From contig NZ_JABEQL010000002.1 of assembly GCF_014174215.1 (NCBI RefSeq), positions 62,001 through 126,000 of the forward strand: 64,000 bases of DNA. The letters are read 5' to 3'. Shown piece by piece: positions 9,731 to 18,715 of the stretch; position 1 is the stretch's first letter; every line of letters begins with the position of its first letter. The notes beneath the pieces are model-generated. The model saw only the letters and a list, made by a program, of their open reading frames with translations, was not told where the DNA came from and did no database searches. Source of the DNA: Gluconacetobacter tumulicola (GTDB lineage Bacteria > Pseudomonadota > Alphaproteobacteria > Acetobacterales > Acetobacteraceae). Made by a program: the position numbers and the translations under genes.

Positions 9731-10247
9731 GATCGCCGAAGGCTGTGCGCTTGCCGGCCTGCCCCCCATGGTCCGGCTGGTATTGCAGGGACGCGCGGCG
9801 GCGCTGGATGCCGCCGCCACATCGCTGGGGCTGGCGGCCCCGCCGCCGATGCTGCGTGCGGCATCGGGCACGGGTGGAACGGCGCTGAGGCTGGGGCCGT
9901 TCGAACTGCTGATCCTGCCTACGCCGGACGGACGCGCCGGGGTGGATACCGCGCTGGCCACGGTGCCGCACAGTCTGGTGGAAGTCAGCGACCGCAATGT
10001 CGGTTTCATGCTGGAGGGCGCACGGGCAGCCGACATTCTGGCCGGTCTCTGCCCGCTGGATTTCGCGCTGTCGTCCTTCCCGGTCGGGATGATGACGCGC
10101 ACACTGCTGGACAAGGCCGGCGCGATGATCTGGCGCACGGATGCCCAGTCCTTTCACATCGAGGTCTGGCGGTCGTTCGGGCCATATGTCGAGGCGCAAC
10201 TGCGCGAAGTGGCGCAGGGCATTTCTTTCTCGCTTCTGGCGGTCTGA
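9723..10247 (+). CDS. soxG: Sarcosine oxidase subunit gamma
   Basis: A 174-residue GcvT-related small subunit that closes the SoxBDAG set. Typical features are SLVEVSDRNVGFMLEGARAADIL and DFALSSFPVGMMTRTLLDKAGAMIWR, with a C-terminal SFGPYVEAQLREV. It follows soxA with an 8-base overlap. The 134 bases after it are the largest gap in the array and may carry a second promoter. Confidence 0.9.
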   Translation: MVEIAEGCALAGLPPMVRLVLQGRAAALDAAATSLGLAAPPPMLRAASGTGGTALRLGPFELLILPTPDGRAGVDTALATVPHSLVEVSDRNVGFMLEGARAADILAGLCPLDFALSSFPVGMMTRTLLDKAGAMIWRTDAQSFHIEVWRSFGPYVEAQLREVAQGISFSLLAV

Positions 10248-10276
10248 AAAAAATGGATGACGGAAAAAGGAAATAG

Positions 10277-10303
10277 GGACAGCATATCGATATCGTAATG
10301 TCC
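10277..10303. promoter_or_regulatory. Candidate operator: inverted repeat upstream of gbcA
   Basis: GGACA at 10277-10281 and TGTCC at 10299-10303 enclose a perfect ATATCGATAT palindrome (10284-10293). It lies in the only substantial gap of the sox-gbc-dgc-etf array, about 80-105 bases before gbcA. The symmetry is imperfect (2 versus 5 bases on the two sides of the core), so a GbdR or other regulator site is only a guess. Confidence 0.25.
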
Positions 10304-10381
10304 TGGGTGGGGACTAGGAGGCGGATGTGCCCGTCGCCCTTCGCAACAGGACGGCCGCCGGCCGATGGAGAGCGTTGTGCC

Positions 10382-11638
10382 ATGCCGAAATACGATGCCG
10401 AGGCGGTAAGGGCCCTGATTGCCCGTCGTCGACCGGGACATGCGCTGGAAGGCGCGTTCTACACCGACCCGGAAATCTTCCGGGCCGATATCGATGCCAT
10501 TTTTCACCAGCACTGGATTTATGTGGCGGTGGAATGCGAGGTGCCGGAGCCTGGCGATGCGCTGGCGGTGGATATCGGTGCGTCGTCCGTCGTGATCGTC
10601 CGCGGCGACGACGAGCAGGTTCGTGCCTTCCACAATGTCTGCCGCCATCGCGGCGCGCGGCTGTTGCCGCCGGGACCGTCCATCGTCGGCAATCTGGTCT
10701 GCCCCTATCATGCCTGGACCTACGGGCTGGATGGCGACCTGAAATTCGCCGAACATATGGGCGACGGTTTCGATCCGTCCTGCCACGGGCTGCGCCCGGT
10801 GGCGATGCGCTCGGTCGGCGGGTTGCTGTTCATATGCCTGGCGGAAACGCCGCCCGACGATATCGACGATCTGGCGCGGCAGATCGAGCCGTATCTGGCA
10901 CCGCATGATCTGCGCAACACGCGCGTCGCGCATTCGGCGGACTTGGTCGAATATGGCAACTGGAAGCTCGTGATGGAAAATAATCGCGAATGCTACCATT
11001 GCACGCCCAATCATCCGGAACTGACGATTCCGCTCTTCGCCTACGGGTTCGGCTTCGCTCCTGAGGAGTTGACGCCGGAAGGGCAGGAACAGGCGGCACG
11101 GTACGAAACGCTGCGCCAGACCTCTCATGCGGCCTGGGAGGAAGCGGGCCTGCCCTCGCGCCTGATCGAGCATCTGGACGACCGCCCCACCGGTTTTCGC
11201 ACCGAACGCCTGCCGTTGGACGGCGCGGGCGAAAGCCAGACGATGGACACGATGGCGGCCTGCCGCGTTCCGCTCGGTTCGATCAGCGACAAGGCAGCCG
11301 GAGGGCTGCATTTCTGGACCCAGCCCAATTCGTGGCATCATTTCATGAGCGATCATGTCGTGACCTTCACCGCGTTGCCGCTGGATGAGGGACGCACGCT
11401 GGTCCGCACCAAATGGCTGGTCCACAAGGATGCCGTGGAAGGTGTGGATTATGATCTGGAGAAGTTGACCGACATCTGGAACGTGACCAACCGTCAGGAT
11501 GCCGATCTGGTGGAGATGACGCAGCGCGGGGTCGCGGACCCGGCTTACGTGCCCGGCCCTTATTCGCCTTATACCGAAGGACTGGTCGAGAAATTCATGC
11601 TCTGGTACCTGGCGCGCCTGCGCGCACATCTGGGCTGA
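10382..11638 (+). CDS. gbcA: Glycine betaine monooxygenase, Rieske oxygenase subunit
   Basis: A 418-residue ring-hydroxylating-type oxygenase that demethylates glycine betaine to dimethylglycine, releasing formaldehyde. The Rieske ligands are Cys87-x-His89 and Cys107-x2-His110 (NVCRHRG, CPYHAWTYG). The mononuclear iron site is NNRECYHCTPNHPEL (His206 and His211), with an Asp supplied by the later NRQDADL segment. The start at the second in-frame ATG region removes an unlikely Arg-rich leader. It is followed by its reductase gbcB and the regulator gbdR, which identifies it as GbcA rather than a generic dioxygenase. Confidence 0.9.
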   Translation: MPKYDAEAVRALIARRRPGHALEGAFYTDPEIFRADIDAIFHQHWIYVAVECEVPEPGDALAVDIGASSVVIVRGDDEQVRAFHNVCRHRGARLLPPGPSIVGNLVCPYHAWTYGLDGDLKFAEHMGDGFDPSCHGLRPVAMRSVGGLLFICLAETPPDDIDDLARQIEPYLAPHDLRNTRVAHSADLVEYGNWKLVMENNRECYHCTPNHPELTIPLFAYGFGFAPEELTPEGQEQAARYETLRQTSHAAWEEAGLPSRLIEHLDDRPTGFRTERLPLDGAGESQTMDTMAACRVPLGSISDKAAGGLHFWTQPNSWHHFMSDHVVTFTALPLDEGRTLVRTKWLVHKDAVEGVDYDLEKLTDIWNVTNRQDADLVEMTQRGVADPAYVPGPYSPYTEGLVEKFMLWYLARLRAHLG

Positions 11639-11645
11639 GCGCCGC

Positions 11646-12731
11646 ATGACGACCGTCGAGGCCCTGCCGCCCTTCTGGGACCCGGAACAGGACGAAATGC
11701 TGGTCTGTCGCGCCGTGCGGCGGCAGACCCATGATGTGGCGACCTTTATTCTGACCGCGCCTGCGCCGCGCCGGTTCCGCTACCGGCCGGGGCAGTTCAT
11801 GACCTTTACCATCATGATCGGGGATGTCGTGTATCATCGCTGCTACACGCTCTCCTCCTCACCCAGCCGGCCGGACGCGGTGGCGATCACGGTCAAGCGC
11901 GTGGCCGGCGGCCCGGTGTCGAACTGGCTGCATGATCATCTGCGGCCGGGGATGGAGATCGCGGCGCTGGGCCCGGCGGGGGATTTCGTGCTGGATGTGC
12001 CGCCGGACGGTGCGGCGGAACGATATGTGTTTCTGTCGGCGGGCAGCGGCATCACGCCGGTGATGTCGATGGCGCGGCACATGGTCGATACGCGCTTCGA
12101 TGTCGATGCCGTATTCCTGCATTCCGCCCGCTCGCCGAACGACCTGATTTTCGAACGCGAACTGGCATGGATGGAAAGCCAGGCACCGTCGCTGCGGGTG
12201 CGGATGATCTGCGAGCACGATACGCCCTGGCGGCGTTGGCCGGGTGCGATGGGGCGGATCGACGCGGCGCTGCTGATGCGCGAGGTGCCCGATCTTCTCG
12301 CCCGCCGCTGGTTCGTCTGCGGGCCCGAGGGCTATCGCCAGGCAGTGCGGGCGTTGGCCACGCAAGCCGGGCTGGATATGGAGCGCTTCCACGAGGAAAG
12401 TTTCGATTTTGGCGAACTGGTGCCACAGGAGGCCGACGATTCCGAGCAGGATGTTGTGCCCGGTGGCGTGCGATATGCAGTCAGCTTCACCCGAAGCCGG
12501 CGCGAGATTGCCTGTGCCGGTGATACGCCGGTTCTGTCCGCCGCGCGGGCTGCCGGGATGCGCCTGCCGGCGTCCTGCGCGCGGGGCATGTGCGGAACGT
12601 GCAAATGCAGGTTGGTATCCGGCACGGTGGAGATGAAACATGACGGTGGCATCCGCCAGCGTGAGATCGACCAGGGCATGATCCTGATCTGTTGCGCGCG
12701 CCCCACCAGCGATCTCGTGATCGAGCGTTAG
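11646..12731 (+). CDS. gbcB: Glycine betaine monooxygenase, ferredoxin-reductase subunit
   Basis: A 361-residue electron-transfer partner of GbcA. In order: an FAD-binding ferredoxin-reductase domain (RYRPGQFMTFTI and HRCYTLSSSPSRPD), an NAD-binding domain (YVFLSAGSGITPVMSMARHM and WFVCGPEGYRQAV), and a C-terminal plant-type 2Fe-2S domain (PASCARGMCGTCKCRLVSG with a later Cys in ICCARP). It starts 7 bases after gbcA. Confidence 0.92.
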   Translation: MTTVEALPPFWDPEQDEMLVCRAVRRQTHDVATFILTAPAPRRFRYRPGQFMTFTIMIGDVVYHRCYTLSSSPSRPDAVAITVKRVAGGPVSNWLHDHLRPGMEIAALGPAGDFVLDVPPDGAAERYVFLSAGSGITPVMSMARHMVDTRFDVDAVFLHSARSPNDLIFERELAWMESQAPSLRVRMICEHDTPWRRWPGAMGRIDAALLMREVPDLLARRWFVCGPEGYRQAVRALATQAGLDMERFHEESFDFGELVPQEADDSEQDVVPGGVRYAVSFTRSRREIACAGDTPVLSAARAAGMRLPASCARGMCGTCKCRLVSGTVEMKHDGGIRQREIDQGMILICCARPTSDLVIER

Positions 12732-12735
12732 AGCG

Positions 12736-13701
12736 ATGGCTCCACGCGCCAGCGACCTCGCCAGCCTGCGCCGTTTCGGGTTCCTGACGCTGAAGACCTA
12801 TTCGCTGATCGCTGTCAGCAACGCGATCGAGGCGTTGCGCATGGCCAATCGGGTGACCGGGCGCGAGGATTATGCCTGGCGGGTGCTGAGCCTGGATGGC
12901 GCGCCGATTGCCGCCAGTAACGGATTGTCGCTGCATCCGACCGAAGCGCTGGGGGACGCCGAGGGGCTCGATGTGCTGTTCGTGTGCGGTGGGATCGATG
13001 TCCGCGGTGCCACCAGCCAGGAGCTGCGGGTGGCGCTGCGCCGGCTGGCGCGGCAGCGGATCGTGATCGGGGCGTTGTGTACCGGCACTTTTGCCCTGGC
13101 TGAAGCCGGGCTGCTGCGTGGTTATCGCTGTGCGATCCATTGGGAAAATCTGGGCGCGATCCGCGAGGAATTTCCCGAGATCGATATTGTGGACGAGATG
13201 TTCGTGATCGATCGCGATCGCATCACCTGCACTGGTGGCGCGGTGCCGTTGGATATGATGCTGCGGATCATCGCCACCCATCTCGGCCCGGCGCGCGCCC
13301 GCGAAATCGCGACGCAGTTCCTGCTGGAGCGCGACCGGGCGGGGAGCGAGGTTCAGCCCGTCACCACGCTGGACCCCTTGCCGCCATCGATGGGCCGCGC
13401 CGTGCAGCTGATGGAAAGCCGTATCGACCAGAAGCTGAGCGTAGGTGAGATCGCGCGCGCCGCCGGCCTGTCGGAACGCCAGTTGGAACGGCTGTTCCGC
13501 ACCTATACCGGTGCCACGCCGGTCGCTTATCTGGCCGCGACACGGCTGGAGCGCGCACGGCGCCTGCTGCGGCAGACCGGCATGTCGATCACGGATATCG
13601 GCATTGCCTGTGGCTTCATGTCCCTGGCCCATTTCTCGACCGCCTTCCGTAACCGGTTCGGCTATGCCCCGCGCCAGGAACGTCAGCGGCAGGCAGGCTG
13701 A
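12736..13701 (+). CDS. gbdR: GlxA/AraC-family activator of betaine catabolism, GbdR-like
   Basis: A 321-residue regulator with an N-terminal DJ-1/PfpI-like domain (about 10-190; FVCGGIDVRGAT and GALCTGTFALAEAGLL) and a C-terminal AraC double helix-turn-helix (about 220-315; SVGEIARAAGLSERQLERLF and SITDIGIACGFMSLAHFSTAFRNRFG). In pseudomonads GbdR senses betaine and dimethylglycine and activates gbc, dgc and sox genes. Here it sits inside the operon it presumably controls, 4 bases after gbcB. Assignment to GbdR rather than the carnitine regulator CdhR comes from this context. Confidence 0.85.
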   Translation: MAPRASDLASLRRFGFLTLKTYSLIAVSNAIEALRMANRVTGREDYAWRVLSLDGAPIAASNGLSLHPTEALGDAEGLDVLFVCGGIDVRGATSQELRVALRRLARQRIVIGALCTGTFALAEAGLLRGYRCAIHWENLGAIREEFPEIDIVDEMFVIDRDRITCTGGAVPLDMMLRIIATHLGPARAREIATQFLLERDRAGSEVQPVTTLDPLPPSMGRAVQLMESRIDQKLSVGEIARAAGLSERQLERLFRTYTGATPVAYLAATRLERARRLLRQTGMSITDIGIACGFMSLAHFSTAFRNRFGYAPRQERQRQAG

Positions 13702-13711
13702 AGGAACGAAT

Positions 13712-15760
13712 ATGATCCCCTATGCCGACGCCCTGCTGAAGCCGTTGCGCATCAAGTCGATGGTCATCCGCAACCGGGTGATGAGCACCAGCCATGCACC
13801 GGGCTATGGCGTCGATGGCAAACCGCAGGAGCGCTACCAGCTTTATCACGCCGAGAAGGCGAAGGGCGGCATCGGGCTGACCATGTTCGGTGGTTCCTCC
13901 TCGGTCGAACTGGACAGCCCGGCCACGCCGTGGAGCCAGATCGCGGTCTCCGACGACAGCGTGATCCCGTATTTCCGCCAGTTCGCGGACCGGGTGCATG
14001 GCCATGGCGCCCGGTTGATGATCCAGTTGACCCATATGGGGCGCCGTACGCGGTGGGATACCGATGCGTGGCTGCCGGTGATCGGGCCCTCGGTCCGGCG
14101 CGAGCCGGCATCGCGGTCGATCCCCAAGGAGATGGAGCCGGAGGATATTACCCGTGTCGTCCGTGCCTTTGGTGCTGCCGCGCGGCGATGTCGCGAGGGC
14201 GGGTTGGACGGGCTCGAAATCTCGGGGGCGCATGGTCATCTGCTGGACCAGTTCTGGAGCCCATCGGTCAATCACCGGCACGATGCCTATGGTGGCAGTT
14301 TGGAACACCGGATGCGCTTCGGCATCGAGGTTCTGAGCGCGATCCGTGAGGCGACCGGGGATGATTACGTGGTCGGCATGCGCATGTCGGGCGATGAACT
14401 GATGAAGGGGGGGCTTACGCAGGAGGATTGTATTGCGATTGCCGAGGACTACGCGCGTCGAGGATTGATCGATTTCGTCAATGTCATCGGCGGGCAGGCG
14501 CGTGATGAGATGGCGCATGCGGTCTCGCTGCCTAACATGGCGTTTCCCGTCGCGCCTTTTCTCGGCTTGGCCAGCGCGATCAAGCGGGCCGTGGATATTC
14601 CCGTTTTTCACGCCCAGCGCATCACCGACCTGGCGACGGCGGCCCGCGCGGTGGCCGAGGGGCATGTCGACATGGTGGCGATGACCCGCGCGCATATCGC
14701 CGACCCGCATCTGGTCAGGAAACTGGCGGCTGGGCACGAGGACGATATCCGCCAATGTGTGGGGGCGGGCTATTGCATCGACCGGATCTATGTCGGTGGC
14801 GACGCGCTGTGCCTGCAGAATGCGGCGACGGGCCGCGAGGCGACGATGCCGCACGAGATCGCGCCGGCGCCGCTGACGCGGCGCGTGGTCATTGTCGGGG
14901 CCGGCGTGGCGGGGCTGGAGGCCGCGCGGGTCTGTGCCCAGCGTGGCCATCAGGTGACGCTGTTCGAACGAGAGGACCGCACTGGTGGGCAGGTGAACCT
15001 GGCGGCCCGCGCGACGTGGCGCGAGGCGCTGTCAGGCATTGTGCGCTGGCTGGACGGGCAGGTGCGCAAGCTGGGGGTCGACCTGCGACTGGGCGAGGAC
15101 GCGACGGCGACCGACATCCTGCTGCGCGCGCCGGATGTGGTGATTGTGGCGACGGGCGGTGATGCGATCCGGGGTGACGATCCGGGCAGCGACCTGCACC
15201 ATACGACGCGGGACGTGCTGGCGGGACGGGTTGCGCCGACGGGCAGCGTGCTGATCTTCGACGAAATGGGGCAGCATAATGCGTCCTCGGTAGCGGAATT
15301 GCTGGCCACGCGGGGGTGTCTGGTCGAGCTGGTGACGCATGATCGGCTGGTGGCGCAGGAGGTCGGTACCACCAATCAGCCGGTGCATCTGCGCGAATTC
15401 TATCGGCTGAACGTTGTGACGACGCCGAACATGGAGCTGACCGAGACCTGGCGCGAGGGCAACCGGCTGGTCGCCGTGCTGCGCAACACCATGACGGGTG
15501 CGGAAGAGGAGCGGGTGGTCGATCACATCGTGGTCGATCGCGGCGGGACGCCGGATACGATTGTTTATGACGGGTTGAAGGCGGCCTCGGCCAATGAAGG
15601 GCAGACCGACGTGCACGCGCTGGTCGCCGGACGGCCCCAGCCGGTGATGGAACGGATCCGGGTCGGGGAGTATGCGCTGTTCCGTATCGGCGATGCCGTG
15701 GCGGCGCGTAACGTCCATGCCGCGCTCTATGACGCGCTGCGGCTGTGCAAGGATCTCTAG
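13712..15760 (+). CDS. dgcA: Dimethylglycine demethylase subunit A (Old Yellow Enzyme-like flavoprotein)
   Basis: A 682-residue protein of the trimethylamine-dehydrogenase type. It has an FMN-binding barrel (about 1-370; LKPLRIKSMVIRNRVMSTSH and HGARLMIQLTHMGRRTRW), a cluster region with Cys in RQCVGAGYC and ALCLQNAATGRE, and then an FAD/NAD-like domain with VVIVGAGVAGLEAARVCAQRG. Only three cysteines are visible in the cluster region (spacing C-x5-C-x11-C). It should remove a methyl group from dimethylglycine with DgcB and EtfAB as electron route. The ATG at 13712 is preceded by AAGGAA. Confidence 0.88.
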   Translation: MIPYADALLKPLRIKSMVIRNRVMSTSHAPGYGVDGKPQERYQLYHAEKAKGGIGLTMFGGSSSVELDSPATPWSQIAVSDDSVIPYFRQFADRVHGHGARLMIQLTHMGRRTRWDTDAWLPVIGPSVRREPASRSIPKEMEPEDITRVVRAFGAAARRCREGGLDGLEISGAHGHLLDQFWSPSVNHRHDAYGGSLEHRMRFGIEVLSAIREATGDDYVVGMRMSGDELMKGGLTQEDCIAIAEDYARRGLIDFVNVIGGQARDEMAHAVSLPNMAFPVAPFLGLASAIKRAVDIPVFHAQRITDLATAARAVAEGHVDMVAMTRAHIADPHLVRKLAAGHEDDIRQCVGAGYCIDRIYVGGDALCLQNAATGREATMPHEIAPAPLTRRVVIVGAGVAGLEAARVCAQRGHQVTLFEREDRTGGQVNLAARATWREALSGIVRWLDGQVRKLGVDLRLGEDATATDILLRAPDVVIVATGGDAIRGDDPGSDLHHTTRDVLAGRVAPTGSVLIFDEMGQHNASSVAELLATRGCLVELVTHDRLVAQEVGTTNQPVHLREFYRLNVVTTPNMELTETWREGNRLVAVLRNTMTGAEEERVVDHIVVDRGGTPDTIVYDGLKAASANEGQTDVHALVAGRPQPVMERIRVGEYALFRIGDAVAARNVHAALYDALRLCKDL

Positions 15761-15764
15761 CCTG

Positions 15765-17627
15765 ATGCGCGCGCTGATCGTGGGGGAGATCGGGGGCATT
15801 GCGCTGGCGGCGGCGGTGGGTTGGCTGGTGCTGCTGGCGCGTTGGCTGAAGGGGCGCCCGGCGACCGGTTGGCTGGCCGGGCTGCGTCAGGTGCCCGGGC
15901 GCTATCTGGTGGATGTGCATCATGTCGTCGCGCGCCGTCCGGCGGCGGCGCGGATGCATGCGATGGCGGCCGGGGGCGTATTGGGTGGGTTGGCGCTGGC
16001 GCTGCTGGCGGCTCTGCTGGGTGCGGGGGGGATCGTCTGGGCGCTGGCGGCGCTGGCTTTTGGAATGGGGGGTATCGGTGCGCTGCTGGTGTGGCGGCGA
16101 CGGGTGCCGAAGACGCCGCCCGCCTTGTCGGGAGGCGTATTCCTGTGGCTGCCGGCAGCTCTGGCCGCATGGTGTGTGGGCAATGGATTGGCCGCCCTGT
16201 TCATGGCGATCGGCGCGTCGGCGCTGCCGGTGATCCTGTCGGTGGTGCTGGGCGGCTTGGGCGGGGTGGCGCTGCTGCGGTTGGTGGCGCTGGGGCCGAT
16301 GCGCCATGCGTTGGCGGGCGTGGCATGGCTGGCCGGTCATACGCGGCCGGGCCGCTTCAGCGGGAAGGGGCGCGATACGGGGTTACGGCCGCTCGATCTT
16401 GCGGCGCCGCGTCTGGGCGTGCTGGTGCCTGCCGATTTTTCGGGGCCGGAACTGGCTGGTTTCGATGCCTGCATCCAGTGCGGGCGGTGCGAGGAGGCGT
16501 GCCCTGCTTTCGCCGCCGGGCAGCGCCTGAACCCCAAGGCGCTGATCCAGGCCCTGTCGGGGGCGATGCGTGCCGTGCCGCCTCCTTATGCCGGGCGGCC
16601 GGCACCATCGGCGCCGGTGTTGCGGGGCAAGGGGGGAATGGAAGAGCCTATCGTCGGCAATGTGCTGCATCGCGACACGCTGTGGGCCTGTACCACTTGT
16701 CGCGCCTGTGTCGAGGAGTGTCCGATGCTGATCGAGCATGTCGACGCGGTGGTGGCGCTGCGTCGGGGACAAACCCTGATGCTGGGGGCCACGCGTGACG
16801 GCGCGGCGCAGGCATTGCGGGCTTCGCGCGAGCGGGCCGAGCCGGGCGGCCGGGATCTGGCGGCGCGGGGGGACATGATTGCGGCCCTCGATGTGCCGGT
16901 GGTGCCGCCGGGGGGCGAGACGGACATCCTGCTGTGGCTGGGTGAGGGGGCGTTCGACGCGCGCTATGGCCGCACATTGCGCGCGCTGGTCACGCTGATG
17001 CGCCGGGCCGGACTGCGCTTCGCCACCCTGGGCGGGGACGAGGTCGATTGCGGGGATCTGGCGCGCCGTCTGGGGGATGAGGCGACATTCCAGGCTCTGG
17101 CGGCGGAAGCCATCTCGGCGCTGAATGCGCGGCGCTTTACGAAGATCGTTACCGCCGATCCGCATGTGTTGCATGTGCTGCGCAACGAGTATCCGGCGCT
17201 GGGCGGCCGGTGGGAGATTCAGCACCATACCGGCCTGCTGGACGAACTGGTGCGCGACGGGCGGCTGCGCCTGGAGCGGCGGGAAGGTGCGCGCGTCGCC
17301 TATCACGATCCCTGCTATCTGGGCCGGTACAATGGCGAGATCGATGCGCCCCGCCGCCTGCTGGATGCAGCCTGCACCGACCGGGTGGAAATGGCGCGCC
17401 ATGGCATGCGCGCCATGTGCTGTGGCGGCGGGGGCGGCAGTCCGGTCAGCGATGTCGATGCCGTCACCCGCATTCCGGACCTGCGGATGGAGCAGGCGCG
17501 GGCGGCGGGAGCGAGCCTGGTGGCGGTGGCCTGCCCCGGCTGCACCGCGATGCTGGAAGGCGTGACCGGCCCGCGCCCCGAGATCCGTGACGTGGCCGAA
17601 CTGGTGCTGGCGGCGGTGGTGGCATGA
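15765..17627 (+). CDS. dgcB: Dimethylglycine demethylase subunit B (membrane Fe-S protein)
   Basis: A 620-residue membrane-anchored iron-sulfur protein. Roughly four hydrophobic helices (residues 1-180) precede two 4Fe-4S motifs (CIQCGRCEEACPAF and CTTCRACVEECPM). The C-terminal heterodisulfide-reductase-like CCG domain contains HDPCYLGRYNGE and MCCGGGGG. It is expected to pass electrons from DgcA towards EtfAB or the quinone pool. The stop overlaps the etfA start (ATGA). Confidence 0.9.
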   Translation: MRALIVGEIGGIALAAAVGWLVLLARWLKGRPATGWLAGLRQVPGRYLVDVHHVVARRPAAARMHAMAAGGVLGGLALALLAALLGAGGIVWALAALAFGMGGIGALLVWRRRVPKTPPALSGGVFLWLPAALAAWCVGNGLAALFMAIGASALPVILSVVLGGLGGVALLRLVALGPMRHALAGVAWLAGHTRPGRFSGKGRDTGLRPLDLAAPRLGVLVPADFSGPELAGFDACIQCGRCEEACPAFAAGQRLNPKALIQALSGAMRAVPPPYAGRPAPSAPVLRGKGGMEEPIVGNVLHRDTLWACTTCRACVEECPMLIEHVDAVVALRRGQTLMLGATRDGAAQALRASRERAEPGGRDLAARGDMIAALDVPVVPPGGETDILLWLGEGAFDARYGRTLRALVTLMRRAGLRFATLGGDEVDCGDLARRLGDEATFQALAAEAISALNARRFTKIVTADPHVLHVLRNEYPALGGRWEIQHHTGLLDELVRDGRLRLERREGARVAYHDPCYLGRYNGEIDAPRRLLDAACTDRVEMARHGMRAMCCGGGGGSPVSDVDAVTRIPDLRMEQARAAGASLVAVACPGCTAMLEGVTGPRPEIRDVAELVLAAVVA

Positions 17628-18715
17628 GCAATGGTGTGATGACGGGGCGGCCCAGACGCGATCCACGTGCGGAACGGGCGCGTTGCCTGGTGCCGGGCGG
17701 TGCCCGGCCGCGTCTGGCGCGTGCCGGCCGGGATGGTATGGCGATTGCGCCGGATGCCGGGCCGCGTGAGCCCGTGATGATTCGCGTCGAAACGCCTGTC
17801 TTCTGGGTTGCGGCGGTCGTCGAGGCGCCGAATGGGCGGCTGGATCGCTGGGCGCGCCAGACTTTGGGGGCGGCGCGTGTGTTGGCGGGGGCGGATGGTG
17901 GCGTCGTTGCCTTGCTGGCTGGGAGAGATGCGGGCGAGGCAGTTGGCGAGGCGGGTGCGGACCGTGTGGTGTGGCTGGATACGGCCATTGGTCCGGACGC
18001 GATGCCGGGGGTGATGCTGGCGGCGCTGGCGCCGTTTGCGCCGCGCCATGTGGTGCTGGCGGAAACGCCGGCGGGGGGGGATTGGGCGCGCCGGCTGGCT
18101 GCGCGGTCGGGGTGGCCGATCCAGACCGGAATTGAAATGCTGAGCGCGCGCCAGGCGATCCGGCCTGTTGGGGCCGTGCGGCGCGAGCGGGCGGCCGTGC
18201 CGGCCCGAGTACTGACCCTGCCGATCGATCGTGTCGCGCCTTATGGCGGGACGCGGCGCGAAGGCCGGCCATGCCCGCCGCCGGACGTGCCGGCGATGGC
18301 GGCGCGGATGCAGGTCGGGCCGGTGATGGCGGCGCAGGCTGCCGGCATTCCCCTGGCCGAGGCGCCGTTTGTGATGGCGGCGGGGCAGGGGGTGGTTGAT
18401 TTTGAAAGTTTTCATACCCTGTCTAGACTTATGGGTGCGACCGAGGGGGCGAGCCGTGTGGTGTGCGATGCCGGGCTGATGCCGCGCGCGGCGCAGGTCG
18501 GTGCGTCGGGCACGGTGCTGGACGCGCGCTGCTATCTGGCGTTCGGCATTGCCGGTGCGCCGCAGCATCTTCAGGGATTGGGCAAGGTGGAGCATGTGGT
18601 GGCGGTCAATACCGACCTGCATGCGGCGATCGTCGCGCGGGCGGGGCTGTCGATCATTGCCGATGCGCAGGCGGTCATGCCGGCGCTGATCGCGCTGCTG
18701 CGGGGGGAAGGGTGA
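17624..18715 (+). CDS. etfA: Electron transfer flavoprotein subunit alpha
   Basis: 363 residues. An N-terminal extension (RPRRDPRAERARCL...) resembles that of the betaine-cluster EtfA of pseudomonads. The ETF domain follows, and a C-terminal FAD-binding region contains MGATEGASRVVCDAGLMP, QVGASGTVLDARCYLAFGIAGAPQH and VVAVNTDLHA. It takes electrons from the betaine-pathway flavoproteins. ATG 17624 overlaps the dgcB stop, and its own stop overlaps the etfB start by one base (TGATG). Confidence 0.9.
   Translation: MSNGVMTGRPRRDPRAERARCLVPGGARPRLARAGRDGMAIAPDAGPREPVMIRVETPVFWVAAVVEAPNGRLDRWARQTLGAARVLAGADGGVVALLAGRDAGEAVGEAGADRVVWLDTAIGPDAMPGVMLAALAPFAPRHVVLAETPAGGDWARRLAARSGWPIQTGIEMLSARQAIRPVGAVRRERAAVPARVLTLPIDRVAPYGGTRREGRPCPPPDVPAMAARMQVGPVMAAQAAGIPLAEAPFVMAAGQGVVDFESFHTLSRLMGATEGASRVVCDAGLMPRAAQVGASGTVLDARCYLAFGIAGAPQHLQGLGKVEHVVAVNTDLHAAIVARAGLSIIADAQAVMPALIALLRGEG

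Noticed and set aside
14889-16340. 483-codon minus-strand frame opposite dgcA and dgcB
   Set aside because: Low-complexity Arg/Pro/Gln sequence antisense to clear genes; no family resemblance.
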